From NCBI RefSeq assembly GCF_000425165.1, contig NZ_KE384323.1:1-48183 (forward strand): DNA of 48,183 nucleotides, in the 5' to 3' direction. Position 1 is the stretch's first letter. The number at the start of each line of letters is the position of its first letter. The position numbers were made by a program, and so were the translations under genes. The notes below the pieces were generated by a model. It did not search any database. It was not told the DNA's origin and saw only the letters and a program-made list of their open reading frames with translations. Source of the DNA: Photobacterium halotolerans DSM 18316. GTDB lineage: Bacteria; Pseudomonadota; Gammaproteobacteria; Enterobacterales; Vibrionaceae. Positions 1 through 8,382 of the stretch are shown piece by piece.

Positions 1-197
<197 letters not shown>

Positions 198-435
198 ACA
201 ACACCCAAGGGGTTTTACGGACTCCATAAGCACTTGAATGTTGTGCTGAGAACACTAGTTAGTTTCCAGAATTGTGAAAATATCCCACCTGCTCAGGTAG
301 CGCCGGGATAAAGTTCGATAGCAAGGCAAGTTGTGAGTCGAGAGAGGGAGTTTAGTACGCTAAATGACCGAACGAGAGAGCCACTTAACGCCGATAGCGG
401 GCTTTATAACCAGCGGGATATTTTCAACCAGAATT
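198..435 (+). other. 23S-5S transcribed spacer with 12-bp inverted repeat
   Basis: This spacer of about 238 bases is long compared with the roughly 90 bases usual in E. coli. It holds a perfect 12-bp inverted repeat: TGAAAATATCCC at 275-286 and GGGATATTTTCA at 415-426. The right arm ends ten bases before 5S. In the transcript the arms could pair and loop out about 128 bases, giving a stalk just before 5S. A role in pre-5S processing is inference. I see no gene here. Confidence 0.6.
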
Positions 436-554
436 TGCTTGGCGACCATAGCGTTGCGGACCCACCTGATCCCATGCCGAACTCAGACGTGAAACGCAGC
501 AGCGCCGATGGTAGTGTGGGGTCTCCCCATGTGAGAGTAGGACATCGCCAGGCT
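436..554 (+). rRNA. rrf: 5S ribosomal RNA
   Basis: The sequence matches gammaproteobacterial 5S: CCCATGCCGAACTCAG in the first half and GATGGTAGTGTGGGGTCTCC in the second. The terminal helix is GCTTGGCG at 437-444 with CGCCAGGC at 546-553, closed by one T.G wobble. The length of about 119 bases is normal. It lies 40 bases before tRNA-Asp and is presumably processed from the same rrn transcript. Confidence 0.97.
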
Positions 555-594
555 TCCTATTTAGAAATCAGATTTACTCTGGTTTCGGCCGTGT

Positions 595-671
595 GGAGCG
601 GTAGTTCAGTTGGTTAGAATACCGGCCTGTCACGCCGGGGGTCGCGGGTTCGAGTCCCGTCCGCTCCGCCA
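595..671 (+). tRNA. tRNA-Asp (GTC)
   Basis: A 77-base tRNA with encoded CCA at 669-671. The acceptor stem is GGAGCGG with CCGCTCC, and the T loop is GTTCGAGTC. The anticodon loop reads CTGTCAC, giving anticodon GTC. It is nearly identical to E. coli tRNA-Asp. Its position behind 5S matches E. coli rrnC and rrnH, so it is very probably co-transcribed with the rRNA. Confidence 0.97.
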
Positions 672-694
672 CTTATTAGCTAGCAATAGCTTGC

Positions 695-771
695 AGGGGA
701 TTAGTTCAGCCCGGTAGAACGTCGGTCTCCAAAACCGAATGTCGGCGGTTCGAATCCGTCATCCCCTGCCA
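695..771 (+). tRNA. tRNA-Trp (CCA)
   Basis: A tRNA with acceptor stem AGGGGAT paired to ATCCCCT, T loop GTTCGAATC, anticodon CCA in loop CTCCAAA, and encoded 3' CCA at 769-771. It follows tRNA-Asp by 23 bases, as in E. coli rrnC (aspT-trpT), and is the last gene of the rRNA operon before the terminator. Confidence 0.97.
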
Positions 772-780
772 CCTATAGAA

Positions 781-807
781 AGCCTCGTCTTAGGACGGGG
801 CTTTTTT
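781..807 (+). terminator. Rho-independent terminator of the rrn operon
   Basis: AGCCTCGTC at 781-789 pairs with GACGGGGCT at 794-802 (nine pairs, one T.G), with loop TTAG and a run of T. It starts nine bases after tRNA-Trp. The 180 bases from here to yafD hold no further gene that I can support. Confidence 0.9.
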
Positions 808-988
808 GTCTGTGGTTCAGCGCGTCTCAATTCTTCCAGTCACCTTCTGTTTCCTGCTCAGTTATCCATCTGTGTTACTGGCTTTGAGGATTTTGCAACA
901 GGTTCACTTAGGGTATGTCTGAAGCCAGCCGACTGATAATATAACAACTTGCTTACCAATATGATCAATCGAGCTGAAGGGTGTACTG

Positions 989-1846
989 ATGCTGAAAAAA
1001 TTGAGTTACTTGGCTTTGTTTCTGATGGCGGTGGTCGTGACTGGTGCATATCTGGCCTTTAATGTACCAGAACAGCCTGAAGTTGCGTCTGGCGCTCAGG
1101 TTAGCCAGTACAGTATTCGCTGTGTTGAAAATGCATCAGCAGCGTCGATAGATAAAAATGGTGAGTTAAGTATTACGGTCTGGAATATTTACAAGCAGCA
1201 GCGAGATAGCTGGCATCAGGCTCTCGTCGGGTTTAGTGCAGACAGTGATTTAGTCCTGTTACAGGAGGCGAAATTAACTCAGGAGCTAGGCCAGTACCTG
1301 CAAGAAAGTCGCTGGCAGGTGACAATGGCAAATGCTTTTACCTTCTTAGATACCCCTGCGGGGGTAATGAACTTGTCACGGGAAAAGGCAGAAAAGACCT
1401 GTGCTTATCTGGCGGTAGAGCCCTGGCTTCGTTTACCTAAATCTGCATTGTTGTCGAGATACCCATTATCAGATGGCTCAACCCTCACTGTAGTGAATTT
1501 GCATGGAATTAATTTTGCCTGGGGGGTGGATGAGTATCGGGCGCAGTTTGCAGCATTAGCCAATCAGATTGGTAAGGCAGAAGGCCCTGTGATCGTGGCC
1601 GGAGATTTCAACACCTGGCGCGAGGAGCGGATGGCGGTGGTTCAAGAGTTCGCTGAACAGTTAGCACTTCATGAGGCGACAATGGAAAAAGATCTGCGAA
1701 TCAGAATCCTCGGCTGGCCGCTTGATCACCTGTTCTACCGTGGTCTGAAGCTGGAACAGGCAGAGGCACCAGTAACTGATGCCTCAGATCACCATCCAAT
1801 CATTGCCCGTTTCAGGCTGCTAGAATCAAAAGGGGCCAAACAGTAA
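989..1846 (+). CDS. yafD: YafD-like endonuclease/exonuclease/phosphatase family protein (UPF0294)
   Basis: A 285-residue protein of the metal-dependent endonuclease/exonuclease/phosphatase fold. The N-terminus (about residues 5-24) is a hydrophobic signal or membrane anchor. Fold motifs are visible in order: WNIYKQQ at 65-71, LQEAK at 91-95 with the metal-binding Glu, NLHGINF at 170-176, GDFNTW at 205-210, DHLFYRG at 246-252 and SDHHP at 266-270. The substrate is unknown. E. coli yafD also lies just behind an rrn operon (rrnH). A GAAGGG ribosome site precedes the ATG. The last 35 bases overlap the end of the convergent YIP1 gene. Family assignment is strong; function is not established. Confidence 0.9.
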   Translation: MLKKLSYLALFLMAVVVTGAYLAFNVPEQPEVASGAQVSQYSIRCVENASAASIDKNGELSITVWNIYKQQRDSWHQALVGFSADSDLVLLQEAKLTQELGQYLQESRWQVTMANAFTFLDTPAGVMNLSREKAEKTCAYLAVEPWLRLPKSALLSRYPLSDGSTLTVVNLHGINFAWGVDEYRAQFAALANQIGKAEGPVIVAGDFNTWREERMAVVQEFAEQLALHEATMEKDLRIRILGWPLDHLFYRGLKLEQAEAPVTDASDHHPIIARFRLLESKGAKQ

Positions 1847-2501
1847 CGACCAGCAGCCAAGGTAATGCGGCAATAACAATGGCTTTGGCGCGCTCAATAC
1901 CACACCACAGGCTGACAGCTATATAGCTAAGCGCAATATACCATGGTGCAAGCAAAGGAATGCTGGAGGCAAAAGCGGCCCAGGGATGATGCATCGGCAG
2001 TTTGATGAAAGCGTTCAGGCTGTTCAAGTCAGCGGCGTTTGGCAGTACTTGCGCTGGATTGAACAATACATTCAGATAGCTGGCCAGATCACCGATCAGA
2101 GTTGGCAGCATAATAAAGCAGCTCGCAGCCAGCCACTTGCCGAAACTTTGTGGCGCTTTGCTGTTCTTGGTCGCCAGATTCAACCAAAGCGCCAAAAGCA
2201 GGAGGTTGGCAGTGCGACCAAAAATATCACTGAACACTTCTCCGGCAAGCAGCACTTCGCGTGACAGCCAATCAAGCTGATTTTCTTCTGTCAGTTGGGG
2301 TAACTGGTTGCGAAGTGTGTCCTGCAGCCAGGCCAGATCGACCTGATTAAAGTAACTGCCCCACAAACCAAAGGGGGTGAGTATCAATAGCAGATAAGGT
2401 AACAGCGCCCATTTAGGGCGCTGGTGCAATGCGGTAAAGCAATCTGCCGGGGAGCGAAACAAGTCCAGTAAAGCGATAAATGGATTGCTGGACGGCATCA
2501 T
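1812..2501 (-). CDS. YIP1-family integral membrane protein
   Basis: A 229-residue hydrophobic protein with about five predicted membrane segments (near residues 33-52, 93-110, 122-142, 175-195 and 205-228). It resembles bacterial YIP1-domain proteins, whose role is unknown. The start ATG overlaps the mltD stop in an ATGA, with AAGG seven bases upstream, so it is translationally coupled to mltD. A second ATG follows immediately. It is absent from the corresponding E. coli locus, where yafE sits between yafD and mltD. Its 3' end overlaps yafD tail to tail by 35 bases. Confidence 0.8.
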   Translation of the reverse strand: MMPSSNPFIALLDLFRSPADCFTALHQRPKWALLPYLLLILTPFGLWGSYFNQVDLAWLQDTLRNQLPQLTEENQLDWLSREVLLAGEVFSDIFGRTANLLLLALWLNLATKNSKAPQSFGKWLAASCFIMLPTLIGDLASYLNVLFNPAQVLPNAADLNSLNAFIKLPMHHPWAAFASSIPLLAPWYIALSYIAVSLWCGIERAKAIVIAALPWLLVVTVWPLLILAA

Positions 2502-4087
2502 ACGCTCACCTTAGTGACATCGACAAACAGCTTCAGCTTCTGGCCCGGCTTGAGGTACTTCTGGCTTCCCAGCTGGTTCCATTTAATCACATCTGCCAAT
2601 TTTACATTGAAACGATCAGCGATAGCACTGAGGTTGTCGCCGGTACGGACTTCATAGAAAACCGTTCTGATCACACCGCCGCTTTGACTGGTTTTCCAGA
2701 TGTTCAGCTTTTGTCCGACGCGAAGCGTTGATTGCTTGCTTAAGCCATTCCACTTCATCAGCTCTTTAATACTGACTTTCTGTTTTTTCGCAATGGTCCA
2801 CAAACTGTCACCGGACTCCACTTTGTAAATCGTGCGGTATCCGCTGCCGTGGCTGACCTGGGAGCGAACTTCGGTCAAGCTTGGAAGTGCATTTTCACCA
2901 TTCATAGCAACAGGGATAAGGATATGCTTACCTGCTCTGATGCCTGAACCTGCCATTTTGTTAGCCCGTTGAATGAGATCAACCGAAGTATGGTGCTTCT
3001 TGGCCAGCACGCTCAGGCTGTCTCCGGCTTTGACCTGATAGCGCACGACTTTCATGCCCTGTCGGCCATTCTTTTCAAAGGACTGATTGAAAGTCGCGAC
3101 ATTAGCTACTGGCAGCAGGAGATGCGTCTGGCCTTCAGGTGCTGTTGCCCACTGATTATAAGCAGGGTTGAGCGATTTCAGCTCTGAAAGAGAAAGTCCT
3201 GCATATTTGGCGGCCATAGCCAAATCCATCTGAGTTTTTGGATCGACGGTTTCAACCGCAGGTTCATTGGCAATGAAAGGAATATCGACGCCGTATTTGC
3301 TTTGATTACGGACGATGTCAGCGACAGCCAGCAGCTTTGGCACGTATCCGCTGGTCTCTTCCGGCAGATTCAGTGACCAGAAGTCTGTAGGCTTACCGGC
3401 TTTCTTATTCTCGCGAATCGCCCGGAATACTCTGCCTTCTCCTGAGTTATAAGCGGCAAGAGCATGCAGCCAGTTACCATCGAAACGGCGGTTGAGGTAC
3501 TCAAGCAGGTCAAGGGCTGCTTCGGTTGACTGGACGACATCGCGGCGACCGTCATACCACCAGTTTTGCTTCAGGCCAAACTGGCGGCCTGTACCTGGGA
3601 TGATTTGCCACAAACCGGCCGCGCGGCCATGCGAATAGGCAAACTGATCAAATGAGCTTTCTACGATAGGCAGCAGGACCAATTCCAGCGGCATGCCACG
3701 TTTTTCGACAGCGTCAGTAATGTAATAGAGGAAAGGTTCTGCACGTGAAGCGACGATAGTGAGATGTCCGGGGTGGCGAAGATACCAGTTACGGTAATAA
3801 TTGACACGTTTGTTATCCGGGACATCGAATTTGAGCTGCATGGCGATACGCTGCCATGCATCATCCTGTTCCTGTGGTGTCACCACGGGGGCTGGCGGAG
3901 CAACAGCAGCCATTGCTGTATCCAATGCGGTCACTGACTTGTCTGCTGTGCCTGTATCTGTATTGTTATTATCTTGCGCTGCAGCTGAACTTTCCTGATT
4001 AGTTGCCACAGGCTCTTGTTGAGAATTTCCTGTTATTTGGCAACCAGCCAGAAGCAGCGCACTCGCTAAAAAAAATCGGGATTTCAT
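2498..4087 (-). CDS. mltD: Membrane-bound lytic murein transglycosylase D
   Basis: This enzyme cleaves the MurNAc-GlcNAc bond of peptidoglycan with formation of 1,6-anhydroMurNAc. The 529 residues start with a lipoprotein signal, lipobox LAGC with Cys16, so it is anchored in the outer membrane on the periplasmic side. The transglycosylase domain spans about residues 110-230, with catalytic Glu143 in VESSF and the AAYNSGEGRV motif near 211-220. Three LysM peptidoglycan-binding repeats follow at about 349-392, 420-464 and 478-522; E. coli MltD has two annotated repeats. It is first in a pair with the YIP1 gene. Confidence 0.96.
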   Translation of the reverse strand: MKSRFFLASALLLAGCQITGNSQQEPVATNQESSAAAQDNNNTDTGTADKSVTALDTAMAAVAPPAPVVTPQEQDDAWQRIAMQLKFDVPDNKRVNYYRNWYLRHPGHLTIVASRAEPFLYYITDAVEKRGMPLELVLLPIVESSFDQFAYSHGRAAGLWQIIPGTGRQFGLKQNWWYDGRRDVVQSTEAALDLLEYLNRRFDGNWLHALAAYNSGEGRVFRAIRENKKAGKPTDFWSLNLPEETSGYVPKLLAVADIVRNQSKYGVDIPFIANEPAVETVDPKTQMDLAMAAKYAGLSLSELKSLNPAYNQWATAPEGQTHLLLPVANVATFNQSFEKNGRQGMKVVRYQVKAGDSLSVLAKKHHTSVDLIQRANKMAGSGIRAGKHILIPVAMNGENALPSLTEVRSQVSHGSGYRTIYKVESGDSLWTIAKKQKVSIKELMKWNGLSKQSTLRVGQKLNIWKTSQSGGVIRTVFYEVRTGDNLSAIADRFNVKLADVIKWNQLGSQKYLKPGQKLKLFVDVTKVSV

Positions 4088-4117
4088 GTAACCTGCCTTT
4101 AGCCAAAATCGCAGGTG

Positions 4118-4147
4118 ATAATACTTGGCGAAAGGTGCTGGTTACAA
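4118..4147 (-). promoter_or_regulatory. Probable sigma-70 promoter of mltD
   Basis: On the minus strand TTGTAA (4142-4147) and TATTAT (4118-4123) are separated by 18 bases, about 30 bases before the mltD ATG. Each hexamer is a fair to good match to consensus. It lies in the 71-base gap between gloB and mltD. This is by-eye inference. Confidence 0.45.
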
Positions 4148-4158
4148 GTGACCGTCCT

Positions 4159-4917
4159 TCAAAAATTGTCCTTCCAGCGTCTGAGGGCTGCGAAGGTTTC
4201 CAGGTCACTATCGTTAAACGCTTTATCTGAAACAGCTTTTTTGATACTTGGCTGATCACAGCGTAAAAACGGATTGACGCGTTTTTCCAGTCCTAAAGTC
4301 GTTGGGATCGTACTTATTCCACGGGCACGTCGCTGACTGACCTCTTCACGGTAACGCTGCAGGTGGGGATTATCCTGCTCTGCAACTAGCGCAAAGGCCA
4401 GATTACTACTGGTATATTCATGCGCACAGAAAACTTCTGTTTCGTCTGGCAATGCGGCTAATTTTTGTAACGAATTGTACATCTGGGCTGCCGTGCCTTC
4501 AAACAGACGGCCACAGCCAGCTGAGAATAATGTGTCGCCGCAGAAAAGTTTGCCATCGCCAACATAGGCAATATGTCCCGAGGTATGACCGGGTAAGCCC
4601 AGCACCATGAAACGTTCGCCGAAAATATCTACCTGATCGCCATCTTCGACCGACTGTGTCAATCCGGGAATGGCTTCTGCGCCTGGGCCGACTATCTTAC
4701 ATGAGGGGAAAGCCCGCTTCAGTTCACTGATTCCGCCAACATGGTCATGATGGTGATGGGTAATCAGGATTGCTTCAAGTGTCAGAGTGTTAGCTTGTAA
4801 GCAATCCAGAACAGGAGTGGCGTCGCCCGGGTCAACAACAACACAGCGGTTATCCGGCCCTTGAATTAGCCAGATGTAATTGTCGTTAAATGCAGGTATG
4901 CTCTTAATAGTTAGCAT
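4159..4917 (-). CDS. gloB: Hydroxyacylglutathione hydrolase (glyoxalase II)
   Basis: It hydrolyses S-lactoylglutathione to lactate and glutathione, the second step of methylglyoxal detoxification in the cytoplasm. The protein is a 252-residue metallo-beta-lactamase fold with the metal motif THHHHDH (His54, His56, Asp58, His59) and further ligands His111 (LPGHTSGH), Asp128 (CGDTLF) and His166 (CAHEYT). The start at 4917 is chosen because GGAGA lies eight bases upstream and [10 protein letters not shown] matches the family N-terminus; an in-frame ATG at 4953 would overlap the divergent neighbour. Its order next to yafS is as in E. coli. Confidence 0.96.
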   Translation of the reverse strand: MLTIKSIPAFNDNYIWLIQGPDNRCVVVDPGDATPVLDCLQANTLTLEAILITHHHHDHVGGISELKRAFPSCKIVGPGAEAIPGLTQSVEDGDQVDIFGERFMVLGLPGHTSGHIAYVGDGKLFCGDTLFSAGCGRLFEGTAAQMYNSLQKLAALPDETEVFCAHEYTSSNLAFALVAEQDNPHLQRYREEVSQRRARGISTIPTTLGLEKRVNPFLRCDQPSIKKAVSDKAFNDSDLETFAALRRWKDNF

Positions 4918-4955
4918 GAAATTGTCTCCAGTCCTTGATGTGTGAGTCATCATTT

Positions 4956-5699
4956 ATGAAGCCAGCCCGCACGATAAAAGAAATCGACACACCCTATTCC
5001 TGGTCTCAGCTGGTTCAGGGAGAATGGGCGGCACAAATGCTTCAGGCTCAGCTGGATGAATGGTGGCCGAGACTCTTTGGCTACCACATGCTGAAGTTGG
5101 GCGGCCTGAGCTGCGAATTAGTCAGTGGTCATTGTAACATCCGCCATCAGGTTTGTATTGATCGCGATAATCCGCTTCGCAATCTTGAAGCGGATCCTAT
5201 GGCCTTACCTTTTCTGGAAAAATCCTTTGATGCCTGTGTGTTAGCGCATCAGCTGGATTTCTGTGGTGATCCCCATACCTTGCTTCGGGAAGTGGACAGG
5301 GTGCTGGTCGATGACGGCTATTTGCTGATCACGGGTTATAATCCTCTCAGCTTGCACGGTATGCGGGGGCTGTTGCCCTGGAACCGGAAACGTGCGCCTT
5401 GGTCGGGACGCATGTTCATGCCTATCCGGGTCAAAGACTGGCTGGGGGTCTTGAATTACGAAGTGGTATTTCATGAAAATCTGGCGATTTTACCTCCGAC
5501 CCGGTATCCGGCGTTTTCTGCCTGGGCAGAAAGCATGCTATCGGGATCCTTCTCCGGAATCGGCGGGATTTATCTGATTGTAGCCAGAAAGCGCACTTTT
5601 CCACTCAAGCCGATTAAACCAAGCTGGAAGCTGCGGCGGCAACTCACGCCTATCAGAGTGAACTGCCGCTCTCAGGCTAACAAGAAACAGTCGGGATAA
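4956..5699 (+). CDS. yafS: YafS-like SAM-dependent methyltransferase
   Basis: A 247-residue class I methyltransferase-like protein at the position of E. coli yafS, divergent from gloB and convergent with rnhA. The core has a Methyltransf_11 pattern: ADPMALPFLEKSFDACVLAH (the motif-II region), then LLREVDRVLVDDGYLLITGYNP. The glycine-rich SAM loop is poorly conserved (YHMLKLGGLSCELV). The substrate is unknown. I chose the ATG at 4956 because MKPARTIKEIDTPYSW looks like the family start and because it leaves a 38-base gap to gloB. The ribosome site is weak. Confidence 0.85.
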   Translation: MKPARTIKEIDTPYSWSQLVQGEWAAQMLQAQLDEWWPRLFGYHMLKLGGLSCELVSGHCNIRHQVCIDRDNPLRNLEADPMALPFLEKSFDACVLAHQLDFCGDPHTLLREVDRVLVDDGYLLITGYNPLSLHGMRGLLPWNRKRAPWSGRMFMPIRVKDWLGVLNYEVVFHENLAILPPTRYPAFSAWAESMLSGSFSGIGGIYLIVARKRTFPLKPIKPSWKLRRQLTPIRVNCRSQANKKQSG

Positions 5700-5715
5700 C
5701 TCCGGCTGCGAGCCG

Positions 5716-6180
5716 TCAGCTTTCCCGGTAACCGGTATCGTCTTTCGAGGGGGATTCGGCTGCCTGGCGGGCCAGTTCGTCACAGCGTTCATTTTCGGGA
5801 TGACCGGCATGGCCTTTTACCCAGTGCCAGCGCACTTGATGGCGTTGCGTTTCCTGATCCAACTGCTGCCACAGATCGGCGTTTTTGACCGGCTTTTTAT
5901 CTGCTGTTTTCCAGCCGCGCTTTTTCCAGTTGTGGATCCACTGTGTGATCCCCTGACGTACATATTGGCTATCTGTGGTTAAATCTACCTCGCACGATTC
6001 TTTGAGGCTGGCCAGTCCGACTATGGCCGCTAGCAGTTCCATGCGGTTATTGGTGGTCATGAAAAAGCCATCATTGAGCTCTTTGACATGACCTTTATAA
6101 CGTAAAATTGTGCCATAGCCACCTGGGCCTGGGTTGCCGAGGCAAGAACCGTCGGTGAAAATCTCTACCTGCTTGGTCAT
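5716..6180 (-). CDS. rnhA: Ribonuclease HI
   Basis: It cleaves the RNA strand of RNA-DNA hybrids, acting on R-loops and RNA primers in the cytoplasm. The 154-residue protein keeps all catalytic residues at E. coli numbering: Asp10 ([11 protein letters not shown]), Glu48 (NRMELLAA), Asp70 (TTDSQYV), His124 (KGHAG) and Asp134. The basic handle ([20 protein letters not shown]) is present. It is divergent from dnaQ with 51 bases between the starts, as in E. coli, where the two promoters overlap. Confidence 0.97.
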   Translation of the reverse strand: MTKQVEIFTDGSCLGNPGPGGYGTILRYKGHVKELNDGFFMTTNNRMELLAAIVGLASLKESCEVDLTTDSQYVRQGITQWIHNWKKRGWKTADKKPVKNADLWQQLDQETQRHQVRWHWVKGHAGHPENERCDELARQAAESPSKDDTGYRES

Positions 6181-6231
6181 CTTTGGTAGTATTCATCTTT
6201 ATTAAAACTCTAGTCTGACATAACCGATACT

Positions 6232-6963
6232 ATGAAAGCCACCAATGAACGCATAATTGTATTTGATACCGAAACCACAGGTATGAATATGACCGGCCCT
6301 CACTATGAAGGGCACCGCATCGTTGAAATCGGTGCTGTGGAAATCATCAACCGAAAATTCACCGGACGGACCTTCCACGTCTACATCAAACCGGATCGTC
6401 CGATTGATCCAGAAGCTGTTGCTGTTCATGGTATTACGGACGAGTTTCTGCGTGATAAGCCGACCTATGCTGACATCCATCACGAGTTTATGGATTTTAT
6501 CCGCGGTGCTGAGCTGGTCGCACATAACGCCCCCTTCGATATCGGTTTCATGGATTATGAATTCAGGAAGCTGGATCCTTCGATCGGAAAAACCACCGAC
6601 TTTTGCTCGGTGACCGATACCCTGGACATGGCGAAGAAAATCTTCCCGGGTAAACGCAATAATCTGGACATACTTTGTTCGCGCTACGGTATTGATAACT
6701 CTCACCGTACACTGCACGGCGCTTTGCTCGATGCGGAGATCCTGGCCGACGTTTATCTGATGATGACGGGCGGGCAGACCTCGCTGGCATTAAATGCCGC
6801 CGGTGAAGAAAGTGACAGTGGTGCAGAAAGCGGGATACGCCGTCTTGCCCCGGGAAGGAAAACATTAAAGATTATCCGTGCTTCTGCCGATGAACTAGAA
6901 GCGCATGAAGCGCGTCTGGATATCATTGAGAAAAAAGGCGACGTCACACTCTGGCGTCGATAG
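6232..6963 (+). CDS. dnaQ: DNA polymerase III epsilon subunit (3'-5' proofreading exonuclease)
   Basis: The proofreading subunit of the replicative polymerase core. In the 243-residue protein the DEDDh exonuclease residues are at the E. coli positions: Asp12 and Glu14 (FDTETTG), Asp103 (HNAPFDIGF), His162 and Asp167 (HGALLDAE). The C-terminal part (about 185-243) corresponds to the linker and alpha-binding segment. No strong Shine-Dalgarno precedes the ATG. The next gene starts seven bases after the TAG stop on the same strand, so the two are probably co-transcribed. Confidence 0.97.
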   Translation: MKATNERIIVFDTETTGMNMTGPHYEGHRIVEIGAVEIINRKFTGRTFHVYIKPDRPIDPEAVAVHGITDEFLRDKPTYADIHHEFMDFIRGAELVAHNAPFDIGFMDYEFRKLDPSIGKTTDFCSVTDTLDMAKKIFPGKRNNLDILCSRYGIDNSHRTLHGALLDAEILADVYLMMTGGQTSLALNAAGEESDSGAESGIRRLAPGRKTLKIIRASADELEAHEARLDIIEKKGDVTLWRR

Positions 6964-6970
6964 GAGAAGC

Positions 6971-8227
6971 ATGCGAAGGCTAGCGTTACTGTCTACATTG
7001 ATCCCGGTGCTGCTTGGTACGCAAAGCGTGCAGGCAGCGTCCTGGCTGGACAACCGATTTCGGGTTGATCCTACCATCAAGCAAGTGGCCTTCGTGGTAG
7101 AAAGAGAGACCGAGAACCAGAATGTGGTCCTGGTCAGGCCGGACGGGGAGAAATACTATCCGTGGCGGCATCCGGATAATGTCGCCTGGCACGAAGAGCC
7201 GGGCAGGGACATTATCACGATTGAAAACCCGATGCCGGGCCCCTGGCAGGCGGTTGGCCGGGTGAGTGATAAGAATCAGGTCAAGGTGCTTTCCAACCTG
7301 AAGCTGGATGCGGCACCGTTGCCGGAACGACTGTATCAGAGTGAATCTTACAAATTCACCGCTCGTCTGACCCAGGATGGTGAGCTGCTCACTGACAGGG
7401 ATTTTCTTGACAGCGTCAAGATGTCGGTGAATTTCTATGAATATGTGGACGAGCCTGAAACGCAGTCTGAAGATGCTTTACCCACCCCTCTGTCATTGGG
7501 TGAGTTTGCCGATGATGGGCTGAAGCTTGATGAAGCCCCCGGCGACGGTGTGTTTACCGTCGCCCTGCCGGTACACATCCAGCCGGGTCGATACCGAGTG
7601 AAGATCACCTCAGGTAATGGCATTTTTCTTCGTACCCATGAGCAGCAGGTCATGGTTTATCCGCCGCCGGTCTTATCCACTTTCATTCAGGCAAGAGCGC
7701 AGGAAGATGCCCATCAGTTGGTAGTGACCTCTGAAGAAGGCATGATTGAGCCAGGTTCTGTGTCAGTACATGTCGAGCAGGAAGCTCCTGATGGCAGCGT
7801 GACCGTCAGTCAGGAGCAGTCTCAGCCAGAGACAACTAACCTGAACGTTGCCGTTCCTAATTTGCACCAGCCCGGCAGTTATGCCTGGTCCGGCTGGCTT
7901 TACGCGACGGACACCTATAAAAAGCGGCCTTTGGTTTTTCCGTTAGAGAAAAGCCATTTTGCCATTACGTCGGTACTGCAATTGGATAAGAACCTGGCAG
8001 AGTACCGTGCCCGGCAAGAGGAAAAAGCCCGGCTTGAAGCTGAAAAACAGCGGCTCGAAGAACAGCTGGCCGCCCGCAGGCAGGCATGGAAAATGATTCT
8101 GGCGGGGAACGGTGTGATGGTATTGATGGCGCTGGTCTTTGTGATGCTGAGAAAAAGACGAACAAAATCGGTTGCAGCCGAACCGGAAGCACCGAAATTG
8201 GAAATACCACCGGATATGAAGGTCTAG
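6971..8227 (+). CDS. TIGR03503-like periplasmic/membrane protein
   Basis: A 418-residue envelope protein of unknown function. It resembles the TIGR03503 family found behind dnaQ in Vibrio and related bacteria (assigned from memory). An N-terminal signal peptide ends near VQAASW (about residue 24). The body contains beta-rich repeats, including a DGVFTVALPVHIQPGRYRV segment like Ig-type or von Willebrand-associated domains. Near the C-terminus are a charged coiled coil (EEKARLEAEKQRLEEQLAAR), one membrane helix (MILAGNGVMVLMALVFVML) and a basic tail. The start at 6971 is fixed by TAGGAG just upstream, which overlaps the dnaQ stop. A periplasmic domain on a single anchor is inferred. Confidence 0.8.
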   Translation: MRRLALLSTLIPVLLGTQSVQAASWLDNRFRVDPTIKQVAFVVERETENQNVVLVRPDGEKYYPWRHPDNVAWHEEPGRDIITIENPMPGPWQAVGRVSDKNQVKVLSNLKLDAAPLPERLYQSESYKFTARLTQDGELLTDRDFLDSVKMSVNFYEYVDEPETQSEDALPTPLSLGEFADDGLKLDEAPGDGVFTVALPVHIQPGRYRVKITSGNGIFLRTHEQQVMVYPPPVLSTFIQARAQEDAHQLVVTSEEGMIEPGSVSVHVEQEAPDGSVTVSQEQSQPETTNLNVAVPNLHQPGSYAWSGWLYATDTYKKRPLVFPLEKSHFAITSVLQLDKNLAEYRARQEEKARLEAEKQRLEEQLAARRQAWKMILAGNGVMVLMALVFVMLRKRRTKSVAAEPEAPKLEIPPDMKV

Positions 8228-8297
8228 CCGTCTAAGGCGCACTGATCCCTGAATTGGGTGCCATGTTAATCAGGCCGGACAATCAGATGAAAAGAAA

Positions 8298-8322
8298 AAG
8301 GGAAGCGCTATGCTTCCCTTTT
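8298..8322. terminator. Bidirectional terminator between the TIGR03503-like gene and fadE
   Basis: AAGGGAAGC at 8298-8306 and GCTTCCCTT at 8312-8320 form a perfect nine-base stem with a five-base loop. T-rich sequence follows on both strands, strongest on the minus strand (CCCTTTTTCTTTT), where it serves fadE. Confidence 0.85.
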
Positions 8323-8382
8323 GGTTTGTGCTTTAAACAAGCAGATGTGTTTACGCAAGCAGGCTGTTACGTAAGTAAATAG

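Noticed and set aside
333..617. Open frame of 94 codons across the 23S-5S spacer and 5S gene
   Set aside because: It runs through the 5S rRNA and into tRNA-Asp, has no ribosome site, and its product resembles nothing.
739..936. Open frame starting inside tRNA-Trp
   Set aside because: It begins within the tRNA and crosses the rrn terminator.
4915..4953. gloB start at 4953
   Set aside because: The extra 12 residues have no family similarity and would reduce the gap to yafS to two bases; GGAGA fits the 4917 start.
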